Shown here in pieces: positions 40,707 to 51,300 of a stretch of 64,000 nucleotides of DNA. The notes below the pieces were generated by a model. That model was not told the origin of the DNA. It was given only the letters and a program-made list of their open reading frames with translations, and ran no database searches. The translations under genes and the position numbers were made by a program. How positions within the stretch are numbered: position 1 is the stretch's first letter; each line of letters begins with the position of its first letter. Origin of the DNA: Acrasis kona (Eukaryota; Heterolobosea; Eutetramitea; Acrasida; Acrasidae); the NCBI GenBank assembly GCA_026419775.2, contig JAOPGA020001001.1, positions 1-64,000 on the forward strand. The letters run 5' to 3'.

Positions 40707-42098
40707 ATGTTACGCAAAGACCAATGCATAGTCTGTGAAAAACATTTACGACGATTCTTTGTTAAGAATTTTGTTTTAAAAGATGATGAAATTTCAATAT
40801 TCGGTATAAAAAACGCCCGCAAAGGATGGGTTTGCCGAGCATGTTATGATTTGGTGGGGAAAAAACGAAAAGAGACATTGCACAACAAAGTTTCTTCATA
40901 TGACATAGGTGCGGCTGAACGAAATAACAGGTTGGAATTTGAATTTATTCCACGGCCAACATCTACGCAGGCAGGTAATTTATTTATTACTGTTATATTG
41001 ATTAGTTTAGAAGTCACTCCAACCTTGATTCCTGTTGAAATTTTAACCTCAGATATACTAGATGGAATTTATGAAAATGATCACATTAAAATTCAAGGTC
41101 TAATTGATACACTAGATTCCTTGCCTGTGGATGTGCTTTACCAGATGCAGTTGACGTTTTATCGTAAACATAATTATAAGAGCGACAGGTGCCCAGGTAC
41201 ACCTTCAACATCGTCAAATTATGACGGTTCCCGCGCAACTATTGACTCTTTAATTGGAGATGGATTTAAAAATATAGACTATAATCATTACATGAGGAGC
41301 GTGGATATGAGTTTGTTATGTCAATTTCATGTTGACTCTGACATACTGTCAAAAGAAATGCTGAGTGAAATGAACAACAGCACATTAGCATTTTGGAAGG
41401 AGAGAAACCCAAGTGTGCGCAAAACGTCAAGAGGTCTGGAGTGTGGAGTCCACCTAGGATATTGGAGAAGGAACGGCAACTACGGTAATGACATTAGTTT
41501 AATTGCAGGAATCGAATTAGACGATGCTAAAAGATGGATATTGCACTTTCGCAAGCTAGGTGCGTATTATTTAACAAGTAATTTAAAATTTATAGGTGTG
41601 TGGGATGCGTTGAACAGATACTTTTTTGAAAGCAACCCAGAGATGTTCAACCACTTTTTAAAAATCAAAATCCCATCAGAGCACAAACGACACTTTGGAG
41701 TTTTTGAAGCTGTGGCTTTAAACTTCAATTTTCCCTGCCTTGTTCATCAGGACACCAAAGATAGCCCAGATACACACTGCGTTGTTGTAACTTTTGGAAC
41801 ATTTGAAGATGGAGGGGTTATAATTTTACATTGTGTGCATGTCGTGTATTACACAAAGCCCGGCTGTATTGCTCAATTTAAAGCAAAAAACATTTTTCAC
41901 GAGAGTACAAAACATAAAGTTGGACATCGATTTGTTATGGTTCTATTCGTGGATGCGAATTCTTTCTATGAAAGTGTTTCACAGTGTTACGAAGAATCTC
42001 CTAACAAGCCTGTTTTCGAATTTATAAAAGAATGCAAGAGGAAAGAAAGGGAAGAAAAGGAAGCAAAAAAAAGTGAAACAAAGAGGAGAAGGCTGTAA
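40707..42098 (+). CDS. TET/JBP-like 2-oxoglutarate/Fe(II) dioxygenase encoded in the transposon
   Basis: The ATG at 40707 starts MLRKDQCIVC. Two 36-nt introns (40975-41010 and 41560-41595) have good GT...AG ends and are multiples of three without stops; removing them gives 439 residues. The N-terminus has CxxC pairs at residues 7/10 and 43/46, a zinc-finger-like module. The C-terminal half shows the double-stranded beta-helix signature: VHQDTKDSPD (HxD iron ligands), FGTFEDGGVIIL, KPGCIAQF, NIFHES (distal His) and GHRFVMVLF (Arg that would bind 2OG). This order matches TET/JBP-type nucleic-acid oxygenases, which are known from fungal transposons. The end is highly basic. A prolyl-hydroxylase-like enzyme is the alternative; substrate is not shown. 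Confidence 0.75.
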   Translation: MLRKDQCIVCEKHLRRFFVKNFVLKDDEISIFGIKNARKGWVCRACYDLVGKKRKETLHNKVSSYDIGAAERNNRLEFEFIPRPTSTQAGNLFITVILISLEVTPTLIPVEILTSDILDGIYENDHIKIQGLIDTLDSLPVDVLYQMQLTFYRKHNYKSDRCPGTPSTSSNYDGSRATIDSLIGDGFKNIDYNHYMRSVDMSLLCQFHVDSDILSKEMLSEMNNSTLAFWKERNPSVRKTSRGLECGVHLGYWRRNGNYGNDISLIAGIELDDAKRWILHFRKLGAYYLTSNLKFIGVWDALNRYFFESNPEMFNHFLKIKIPSEHKRHFGVFEAVALNFNFPCLVHQDTKDSPDTHCVVVTFGTFEDGGVIILHCVHVVYYTKPGCIAQFKAKNIFHESTKHKVGHRFVMVLFVDANSFYESVSQCYEESPNKPVFEFIKECKRKEREEKEAKKSETKRRRL

Positions 42099-42126
42099 CA
42101 CATTAGCAGATACTAATTGCATTGCT

Positions 42127-42262
42127 GGGGGTGATCCTGTTGCCAGGGATGTGGTTGTGGTTGTTGCTGGGGGTGTTGTTGTTGTTGTAGTTGTTGCTGG
42201 GGGTGTTGATGTGGGTGATCCTGTTGCCAGGGATGTGGTTGTTATTGTTGTTGACACTGTTG
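42127..42262 (-). repeat. Right subterminal minisatellite, inverted copy of the left one
   Basis: Read on the minus strand it has the same ATCCCTGGCAACAGGATCA and ACCCCCAGCAACAAC units as 37040-37660. It lies just after the dioxygenase stop. Confidence 0.85.
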
Positions 42263-42360
42263 TATCGAAAATAAACATTTATTTATATGTGGAAAAATCG
42301 CGGGAGCGTTCCTTTCCTTTTTTTTTTACTATTTCCGTCAGGGGAAAGGAGACAGGAGGG

Positions 42361-42378
42361 GGGAAACTGAGTTGTCTC
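42361..42378 (-). repeat. Right terminal inverted repeat of the MULE-type element
   Basis: 18 bp, exact reverse complement of 36494-36511. Confidence 0.85.
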
Positions 42379-42385
42379 GTCTATC
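42379..42385. repeat. Target-site duplication, right copy (GTCTATC)
   Basis: Identical to 36487-36493 and adjacent to the right terminal repeat. Confidence 0.75.
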
Positions 42386-42949
42386 CATAGACCCCCAAAT
42401 TTGATAAAAAGATTGCTCGGTCATCTAAGGACAGTCAGTTTTACTCTACATAAGATTCAGTAACATCTGTGAACATCTACTGTGTTTTTTCTTCACGGCA
42501 ATGAATCAAGTTACAATAGACGTATAAACATATTATAGTAATTATAATTCCAAGGTTATGGGAACCGTATCCTTACAATAAACCTCAAAACCACTTGTTG
42601 AAAGTTTTTTTCATCATCTTGTTTGTCACATGATAAATAACACATTGTGTATAAATTGCTGTTCTATCATTGCTCCTGGATTGTTCAATCATTGCTACAG
42701 TTTACAAATGTTCAATACAAAAGTTCACTTGATATCATTCACAAAAATTGCAGCTAAATGAGTATTTGAATATCTAGTAATATGACTAATGCTCGCAAGT
42801 TCACATAAGAAGATAAAAAAAGTTTTTCTAAAAATAAATATCTGTTGTAAAGTCGGACACTTTTCATTCAACAAGAATGTTTTTCACACATTTGCAAAAA
42901 ATCGAAAAACAAAAAGCATTCCAAAGATTTTGATCTCCCCAAATACATA
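42386..42949. other. Intergenic region upstream of RPLP0
   Basis: About 560 AT-rich bases between the mobile element and RPLP0. It presumably holds the RPLP0 promoter. No coding frame or repeat supported. Confidence 0.5.
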
Positions 42950-43933
42950 ATGGCAGATAAAGGATTAAGCAAGGCTGACAGACAAAAGAAGAAGCTCGGC
43001 TTCATGACCGAGTTCCAAAATCGTTTGGAGACATACCCAAACTTATTGGTAGTTCACGCAGACAATGTCGCTTCATCACAAATGCAACAAATTAGAAAGG
43101 CTCTCCGTGGAAGAGCAGTAGTCAACATGGGTAAGAACACCCTCATGAAGAGAGCCATGACCGACTACAAGGAAAACAAGGACGGCAAATGGAACAACAA
43201 GGAAAATGCCGAGAAAGTATGGCCACTATACGATTTACTAAAGGGAAACGTCGGTCTCATCTTCACCAAGGAACCATTGGCAGACATTCGTGACGTCATC
43301 GAGAGCAACAAGGTAGGAGCACCAGCCCGTCAAGGTGCCATCTCCCCAGTTCGTGTCGTCGTCCCAGCAGGAAACACCGGTCAAGAACCAACCAAGACAT
43401 CATTCTTCCAAGCATTGAACATCCCAACCCGTATTACTCGTGGTACCGTCGAAATTACCACCGACTACTTGTTGCTAGAGCCAGGCCAAAAGGTCGGAGG
43501 TTCCGAAGCCGTCTTGTTGCAAATGTTAGGCATCATGCCCTTCGCATACGGTCTAAAGATCGAGCAAGTATACGAGAACGGAGCATTCTACGCACCAGCT
43601 GTCTTGGACATTAAGGAAGAAGACTTGTTGGCAAAGATCCAAGAAGGTATCAACGACGTTGCAGGTTTGTCCTTGGCAACCGGATTGGTCAACGAGGCAT
43701 CCGTACCTCACCACGTCGCAAACGCATTGAAGAGCTTGTTGTCATTGTCCGTTGCTACCGACTACAACTTCCCAGAATCAGAGGAGCTCAAGGGATACTT
43801 GGCAGACCCAAGCAAGTTCGCAGTTGCCGCACCAACAGGCGCCACCACTCAAGAAGCACCAAAGGCAGTTGCCGCACCAGTCGAGGAAGAGGAAGAATCA
43901 GAGGAAGAGATGGGCTTCGGAGGTCTCTTCTAA
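42950..43933 (+). CDS. RPLP0: 60S acidic ribosomal protein P0 (uL10)
   Basis: 327 residues, no intron. P0 forms the base of the ribosomal P-stalk, which recruits translation GTPases. Family segments: GRAVVNMGKNTLMKRAM, GNVGLIFTKEPLADIRDVI, AGNTGQEPTKTSFFQAL and IPTRITRGTVEI. The C-terminus ends in the conserved stalk peptide EEESEEEMGFGGLF that contacts elongation factors. Strong codon bias like RPL12. Confidence 0.99.
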   Translation: MADKGLSKADRQKKKLGFMTEFQNRLETYPNLLVVHADNVASSQMQQIRKALRGRAVVNMGKNTLMKRAMTDYKENKDGKWNNKENAEKVWPLYDLLKGNVGLIFTKEPLADIRDVIESNKVGAPARQGAISPVRVVVPAGNTGQEPTKTSFFQALNIPTRITRGTVEITTDYLLLEPGQKVGGSEAVLLQMLGIMPFAYGLKIEQVYENGAFYAPAVLDIKEEDLLAKIQEGINDVAGLSLATGLVNEASVPHHVANALKSLLSLSVATDYNFPESEELKGYLADPSKFAVAAPTGATTQEAPKAVAAPVEEEEESEEEMGFGGLF

Positions 43934-44289
43934 ACACATTACAATTTTAAAAATTATCCAATATTTATACTTTAATTGCGGGGTTAAAGTATGGACAAAA
44001 CACGGAAAATGCCTAAATAAAAATTGCCATAACCAACCAAACCTTTTGTTTTTTTATTGTACTTGTTGTCTTGAAGACCTGATTGATGAAGTTTCGAATT
44101 TATTAGGAGATTTGATCCATGGGCAAAACTTCACTTTAAAACACATATTTTATTATGCTAGTTGTATTGATTGTATGTTGATTCTGATGTTTTATGCTTG
44201 GTCCATGTGGTTATTCCACACTCAATTTTTGTAGGCTGAGCTTACCAAAAAGAGGTTGACTCACCGTGACAAACAGATCAACAATAAGA
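43934..44289. other. Spacer between RPLP0 and the RRM gene
   Basis: About 355 bases, AT-rich, probably the RPLP0 3' UTR and the promoter of the next gene. The frame running through from RPLP0 (to 44234) is a shadow. Confidence 0.5.
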
Positions 44290-46006
44290 ATGAGGCACGA
44301 GGAAGAACAACCCGAGCCGAATGTCCGAAAAAGAGACGACTACCAGAATGAATATAGTGATAAACGCCGCTCCACAGATGACTTGGATAATGATTCCGGG
44401 AGGGGCACAAAACGAACTCGAGATTATAACGATATAGATCCAAACTTTGACCGTCATGGTCACCCTGCCTCCTGCAAATTGTTTTTAGATAAACTACCAA
44501 CATCCATCAAAGAGGAAACAATCAGGTCCATGTTGAAGCACTTTGAGCAGACATTTTCAACGATACAACTTGGAAATAAGGAATTGAAACAGGTATTAAC
44601 TGATTGATGAATTATGATGATGTTTAATTTTTGAATTACTTTTGATGATATTTTCTCTTTTTTGAATTTCATTATTGAGCACAGGGTGAGCACCGTACAT
44701 GTATGATTAATTTACAACCCTACTTGAAACTAACTTCCAAGGTATTGTGACGTTTACAGACGTAAAAGAGGCTGTACAGGCCAGACAAGAGCTGCAGCAC
44801 TACCAACTAGATGATTGGCCGTCACCTATCGTGATAAATTTTGCCAAGGCAGGTAGCGCTCCACGTCCCACTTTTAGAAATAACAAATCCAACAATAACA
44901 ACCACAGAGACAGTCATAGAGACAGCCGGACGCCGCCGAGGTACGAGCAGAATTATAACAATAACCGACAGCAGAGCTATAAAAGATCATCTCCTCCCGC
45001 CTACCAACAACATTTAAACTATGCTCCACAACAAAACCAACATTATCAACAGCCGCCCCAACCTTATCACATGCAGGTACCAGTACCAACTCAACAAGCC
45101 GCTCCAACGCCATACTACATGCCACAAGGACCCGTATACGGACAAACGCAACCAACGGTACCCTATTATAATTATCCACCCTATGCACAGCAACCATACA
45201 TGCCAGTCTATCATCACACCACACCATACACAAATCCAGCGGACGACTACGCAAGGCAAGAAGCACGTCCCTACTATTACGATAAACCACAACCAAACGT
45301 GCCGTCGCCACCTCGACTTTATGGAGGCAACAATGAACATTATCACCAACAGCAACATTCATCAGGAGGTGCGTCGGAGGAGAGGGACAAGTTGGGTAAC
45401 AGGGCCTGCTCTACGTTGTTTGTAACAAACCTCAATCCAAATGTGACTGAGGATGAAATAAAAAATATGTTTCCGCGCGCACAAAGGACATTATTGGGCA
45501 CAAAGGTTTTGAGACCTGGTGAATATAGAACTGCTTACATTTTTTTTGATTCTGTTCAAGTTGCCATTAATGAACGCCATAGAGCCATGCAGAACGATCG
45601 TGATATTGGCGTACACTTTTCCAAGAGACCGCAAGATCAATTGTATGGTGACTTTACTCCAGAAAGACAAGAGACACCGCCTCCGTGTTCTCCGTCTCGT
45701 AATGTTGACCAATACTATGACAATCGTGGTAATCCTGCCACGAGTACCTTGTTTGTAGACTGTCTTCCGCCAGGGTGCAGCGAAATGGATGTCTTTGAAA
45801 AATTTAAAAAGTACCTTCCTGCCTCCATAAAACTTGGTACGAAAGAGTTGCGTGATAATGAGTACAGGACTTGCGTCGTGCAATTCATACAGGTGGATAG
45901 AGCCGTTCAAGCTAGAACAGAGTTGAATGGGACCATATTTGATCAGAGGTGGCCGAGAACCATGCATATAAACTTTAGAAGGAACGAAGCCAGAAGAAAA
46001 TATTGA
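44290..46006 (+). CDS. RNA-binding protein with three RRM domains and a Q/P/Y-rich linker
   Basis: Exons are 44290-44592, 44685-44700 (only 16 nt) and 44742-46006, with introns of 92 and 41 nt; 527 residues in frame. RRM1 runs from ASCKLFLDKLPTSIKEE to IVINFAKAG. A prion-like linker follows, rich in Asn, Gln, Pro and Tyr (QNQHYQQPPQPYHMQVPVPT). RRM2 starts ACSTLFVTNLNPNVTEDE and RRM3 starts ATSTLFVDCLPPGCSEMD. All three share an unusual central motif of the type LGTKELRDNEYRT, suggesting internal duplication. The RNP2 motifs (LFLDKL, LFVTNL, LFVDCL) are good. It is a likely mRNA-binding, granule-forming protein; the target is unknown. Confidence 0.88.
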
Positions 46007-46105
46007 AATCTTGGTGTCGTTAATGTTGTAAACTGTTCATTGAAAAGAACCAATACAATTCGGTTGACTCTTTTAAAGAATTTTTATCATACAGTCCGTC
46101 ACGCA

Positions 46106-47655
46106 ATGTTGTCAAGAACTCTCAGACGTACCTTTGCAACAAGCCACAACGTAATTAATTGTTCAATATATCTTGTATTTACTTGTTTGAATTTCCTATA
46201 GTCTGTTCAAAAAGCAGTAAAGCAGGAGAATGGATTTGCTACCAAATTGAAGACATTATTAAACCCAAGCGAAGCTGCTCCATATCCCGCTTTTGACTCT
46301 GAATATGGACCCAAACAATCACCACTTGAGACCAAAGAATTGTTCGCGCTAGAGGAGAAGAACACCGTCCAAGTAACAAATACATCCAACAACGTTCAAG
46401 TCATCTCAAATGTATGTACCATGCCAGCCATCACACGTAACTCTCATCATAGGATTCCCAAGTAAGAGGAAACTCTGTCGTTAGTATCTATGTGAACGCT
46501 GGTTCTCGTCATCAAACCTTCAAGAACTTGGGCGTCGCTCACTTTGTAGAAAGATTCTTCTACTCTGCCACCAACAACCGTACCTTCTTACGCATGGTCA
46601 CTGATTTACAAAAGACCGGTGGATATGTGCAAGCCGAAGCAGGAAGAGAAGAGATTGTATATCAATTCGAATCGCTTCGCGACGCCGTTCCTCAATTATT
46701 TGAAATCGTGAGCGACAGCATCAACCAAGGTCGTCTGCACGACTGGGATCTCTTGAGCAAACAAGAGGCAGTCGAACGCGACCTAGACACTTACTCCTCG
46801 TCATCAGAAATCTTGTTGAACGAGGCATTGCATCAAACCGCCTTCGACCACGCCACGTTGGGCAACAGCTTGATCTGCCCCAGCTTCAATCTGAAGAGCA
46901 TCACCACCGATCAAGTCATCGCATACATGAATGCATTGTACGTGCCCAGTCGCATCAATGTGGTCGGCACCAACGTGGATCACTCTGATTTGGTACAAAT
47001 GACCGAGACCATGTTCGGCAACATTAAGGAGGAGGGCTTGAACAGAGAGGTTGTGGACCTGCAGAAGTCCCGCTACATTGGTGGCACGTCGCGCATCTAT
47101 GCCAAGGACGAGAACTGCGAGAGCGTGTTGGCGTTCAAGAGCAGCGCGTACGTTCCAAGCAAGAAGTACCAAACTTATCAAGTGTTGGTCAAGTTGTTGG
47201 GCAACGGTCAACACGGATACAGCGGAACCCTCAACAACAGGAGCAGCGTATTGAACCAATTGGCCAATCAACACCAATTGATCAAGGCCAAGGCGTTCAA
47301 CTTTGCATACAGCGACAATGGTTTGATCGGCGTGCACTTGGTTGGAAAGGGAGGCGCCATCACGCAGAGCGCCAACGGAGTGCTCAAGTACGTCAGACAA
47401 TTGGCCACCAAGGTAGAGGACAAGGACCTACAGAGAGCAAAGAACATGGCCTTGTTGGAGTTGTCCACTCAATTGGAGACCAGCGCAGGCATCAACGAGT
47501 TCCAATCTAGATTCCGCAGCCAAAAAGAACAATTAGACAACTTGAGAAATGTGACCGCTGCTGACGTGCAAGCTGCAGCTGCAGAAATGTTGAAGACACC
47601 ACCCACATTTGTAAGCTATGGTAACATGGACGGATTGAAGACATTAGACGCTTAA
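46106..47655 (+). CDS. Complex III core protein 2-like (M16 family, mitochondrial)
   Basis: Exons are 46106-46150, 46202-46411 and 46453-47655, with introns of 51 and 41 nt; 485 residues. The first exon encodes a targeting peptide (MLSRTLRRTFATSHN). It has the two-lobed M16 fold, with SIYVNAGSRHQTFKNLGVAH near residue 90. The zinc motif HxxEH is degraded to HFVER and the glycine-rich loop of alpha-MPP is absent, so it is most likely the non-catalytic core protein 2 (QCR2/UQCRC2) of the cytochrome bc1 complex. A processing-peptidase subunit is the less likely alternative. Confidence 0.85.
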
Positions 47656-47716
47656 ATGCATTTTATTTTTGGTGCATGTACAAAAAGAATGGGTTAAAAA
47701 TAAATTGATGATTGTT

Positions 47717-48289
47717 TTATTGTTTTTTATTGAGTTCTCCACTTAACCATTTGACACCGACGTCTATTCCAGTGTTTTTTAGTGCATTGGTGCCCACAAT
47801 GTTGAAGGATCGATCTTTGATTTCTCCCAATCCCATCACATCCGAACATTCTTGTGCTGATAGCGAGCCTTGTATGTCTTGCTTGTTGGCGAAAAATAGA
47901 ATGGGAATGTTCTTCTTTTCTGTATTTGTGTTAGTGTGCAGGAGTAGAATCATCTAACCTTTTTCGAGCAACAAGTCCAATTCGTTCTTTGCCACAGTCA
48001 TTCTCACCCTGTCGGCAGCGTCTATCACAAATACAACTGCATTTATGTCATCGTAAAAGCTTTCCCAAAGGTTTCTAAACTTCCCTTGTCCAGACATATC
48101 AAATACAGAGAATAACAGATTCTCCTTCTCAAACTCCTCCACCGAGAATCCAACAGTCGGTGTAACATCAGCAACTTGAGCCTTTTTAGCTTTCAAACTA
48201 TTTATTATTGTCGTTTTCCCGCTATTGTCTAACCCACAACATACAATCTTGACCTTCTTCTTTTTGCCAGACGACAACACTGAGCCCAT
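47717..48289 (-). CDS. ARL6: ARL6 (BBS3) small GTPase
   Basis: Exons are 48289-47959 and 47919-47717, with a 39-nt intron; 177 residues. ARL6 recruits the BBSome coat to ciliary membranes. Its diagnostic segments are present: [15 protein letters not shown] (P-loop), [11 protein letters not shown] (switch I), [20 protein letters not shown] (switch II, the ARL6 form with DMSGQG), [18 protein letters not shown] and LFFANKQD. The start [12 protein letters not shown] has Gly2 but looks more like a basic amphipathic lead than a classic myristoylation site. It is convergent with the QCR2-like gene, 61 bases apart. Confidence 0.93.
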
Positions 48290-48361
48290 AATGATGTACA
48301 GATAAAATAGTAATAGTCAACAAATTGTGGCGGAATTATTTACATTTATTGTAATACATCA

Positions 48362-51300
48362 TCATTCAATCTTCTTTGAACTTCTCATCAAATAAATATC
48401 ATCAAAATCTTGTGCATCCGTTTCATTTACAAATGCGCTCACTTCTATGCTAGACTCTGGTCTCTTGGTCCTGCTAGTCTTTTGACTGCTCTGAACCACA
48501 GAAGCAGAAGCAGCAACCGCAGCAGCAGCGGCAGATATTTTTGATTTTTTATGAATGGGCGGCAGAATGACCGTAGTGTCCTCTGGCGTAGCAGGACTAT
48601 ATACAGGTAGCGTGTCAGGCGATGGTTGCAGATAATAATTAAAGGTTGTAGGTTGAACATCTTGTCTAGCAGAGTAGTGATGAGGAGTAATCTGCAAGTC
48701 AAAGGGATCGGCAGTGACGGGCAATGACATGGGCTGCATGGGTGATTTCTCGCCAAAGAAACCTTTTCTTTTATATGGGAATGGAGCGTTTGGATTGGTG
48801 ACCCTCGAGTGTTGCACGCTGGTGTGCTCTCTCAAGAATTGCTCCAATATCACATCGTGCGTACCAAAGTGAGTTTTTGATTGATCGCCATTCATCGCAT
48901 CGATTGCATCGCTCTGCTGTGATGATGCTTGTTGTTGAGATGATTTATTCAAGTTGCTACGAACTTTCTTCATTTGACGAGGCACACGAGTGGGTTGTGG
49001 CAAATAGTGCCTCAACATTTCCTCTGGCATCTCCAAGAAACTAGGATCCAAATCTTCATCCACATGATAGACTCCCATGGCCTTTTCTCTCTCTTGGTTG
49101 GTGATTTGTTGCTTCTTTTGTTCCCATTCCTTATTTCTCTGCAGTAATGCCTGCATCATTCGATGAACATGTGGTGGTGTTTTCGGAGGTTCGTATTGAT
49201 GAGTGAATTGTTGATCTTGTCTGACCTGTAACACTTGTTGTACCTCCTCTGCAGTTAATCCCTTACCAACCAACATGTTTGTAATCTTGTCCACGCTTAA
49301 TTGTTCGTTTCTGTAACCAGTCACCGTGTTACTTCTCTTGTTGAGTAAATTGATTGGTTGCGATGCATCGGTCGATGATTGAATTGATTCTTGCAAAGCT
49401 ACGCTCCAATTCATGTCCTTTTGTGTTAATTGAGCAGTGGGGGTGCTTGGTTTATGTGGCATGATCAAATCGCCTTCGTCTTTTTGCCATGGTTTATATG
49501 CAGTGTTGTTACTTACTTGTTCTTCTTGTTGATGGGGTGGTGGTGGTGGTAATAATGGTTGTTGTGATCTGAATGGAATCATTGTGGGTGGCGATGGCGA
49601 TCTTCTATCCATCTTACGTGGTGCTTCTCTCTTGTGTATTTCTGCGCTCTGTGTAATTTGTATTTCGTCATTCTCTGGTCTTGCTTTTGGAGGGGTCAAT
49701 CCCGTTCTCTTTTTCATTAATTGTAGACCCATTCCCTCTTCGTTATCGCTATCATCGTCATCGTGATGATCATCGCTAATGATTAATTGATTGGGTGTTT
49801 TTAATACACCTTGTTGTTGTCTTGACAGGTGACGTAACTTTGAAACATAGTTACCGTATCGACCCTTTGGACCATCCGTCGATGGCGATGATGATGATGT
49901 TAATTGATCTTCTTCTTGATCCAGTAGCGTCTTTACTGCATGTGACGTCAGTTCATCAGATCTCACATCTTGATCAATGTCCTTCGTATCTACATCATCA
50001 GTGTTATTGGTATCATCCTTGATTATACCAGCGATCGAATCACTCACCAATACTTGTTTAGAATCACTCAATTGATTCTTCTTCTTCTTCTTCTTCTTGT
50101 GAACCTTATCATCATCGCTCGAATCAATTTCTTCGGAGTCTCTTAATCTAGTCATACTATCCGATAATCCTCTCCTCCTAGCACCAGTGCCATTATTCAG
50201 CGATTTCTTCTTGGTGCTCTTCTTCTTATCTCCTTCATCCATCGCCACTTCATCATCATCATCATGTTCGCTCTTTAAATTTACCTGAATCGATACGTGA
50301 TGATGCTTTAGCGATCCCTTGAACGTAGCAACCAACGATTCGCACATGTGAAGCGTATTTAGTAAATTCTCTACCTGACTCTTGAATTGATAAGCAGCAT
50401 CCGATAACTTCTCGTTGGTTGGTTCCAACGCCCTGTTCAACTGTAATAATTTATTTCTGCTCAGCGTATATTGTTCGAAATTCCTCTTGTCTATCAAATT
50501 CATGAATGCGTTGGTGAACACGTTAAGGTATTTCCTAATCTTGACGAGGAACGAATCGCGATCCGTAATTTCCACCAACAACAAGTTGAATCCTTGATTC
50601 AAGTGGGTCATCATCTCGTTGACTTTTGTTTTGTACTTGATGATTGTTTTATTTGCCATGCTACATCTGATTTGTAATGCTTCGCATTGTGATTTTAATT
50701 GACTCAAGCTGATCAGCGTGGTGCTGCTCATGTTGGTGACCGCTTGATGATTGTGGTTGACCTGCAACTGACCAAATTTCGCTTGTTCCAAATCCTTCAA
50801 TCGTTGCTCCAACAATAATTGATAACTACGATTACGATTGCGAGATGATTCCAACATTTGAATTTTTTCGATCAAGCTCCTACACAGCTCCACTGTTTTT
50901 TGTGCCTTTTCGTCGTGATTGGTGATGGATTCCATCTCTGCCATTCTAGCGTTCATCACCTCCATCAACGGCCTGTCCATCATCATTCCTGATTCGTCGT
51001 CTTCGAACGTGGATGACGCGGACGATGCGGTGCTCGTTCTGCTGTTGATCTTGTGCAGATGAGATTGTGCATTCTTTTTTTTGGATTGGTATTGATTACG
51101 ATTGAATCCCATGATTGCATTATGCGTTTCGGTCATGTTGATCATTCGTTCCAGATCGGCGTGTAGTTTGGCGTGATCTTGTAGGAACCAATCGTAGGCA
51201 TCGGACGATTCGAACATTAATTTATTTTGTTGCTTGATGATTTCTGCGTGAATGTTGTCGATCATTGTTTTTTGAGTGTTGAGGAAAACTAACCATCTGG

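Larger units (their letters stand above)
36494..42378. mobile_element. 5.9-kb MULE-type DNA transposon carrying a dioxygenase gene
   Basis: GAGACAACTCAGTTTCCC (36494-36511) is matched by its exact reverse complement at 42361-42378. GTCTATC flanks both ends (36487-36493 and 42379-42385) as a 7-bp target duplication. Beyond the perfect 18 bp, both ends continue as C/T-rich (left) and G/A-rich (right) tracts. Cargo is a two-exon MULE transposase and a three-exon 2OG/Fe(II) dioxygenase-like gene, both on the plus strand. A minisatellite near each end is in opposite orientation. The ends and duplication are intact, suggesting recent insertion. One ambiguous base (38627) lies inside. Confidence 0.85.

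Noticed and set aside
46804-47400. 198-codon minus-strand frame over the complex III core gene
   Set aside because: Shadow of a codon-biased gene; low complexity of Val, Gln and Leu.
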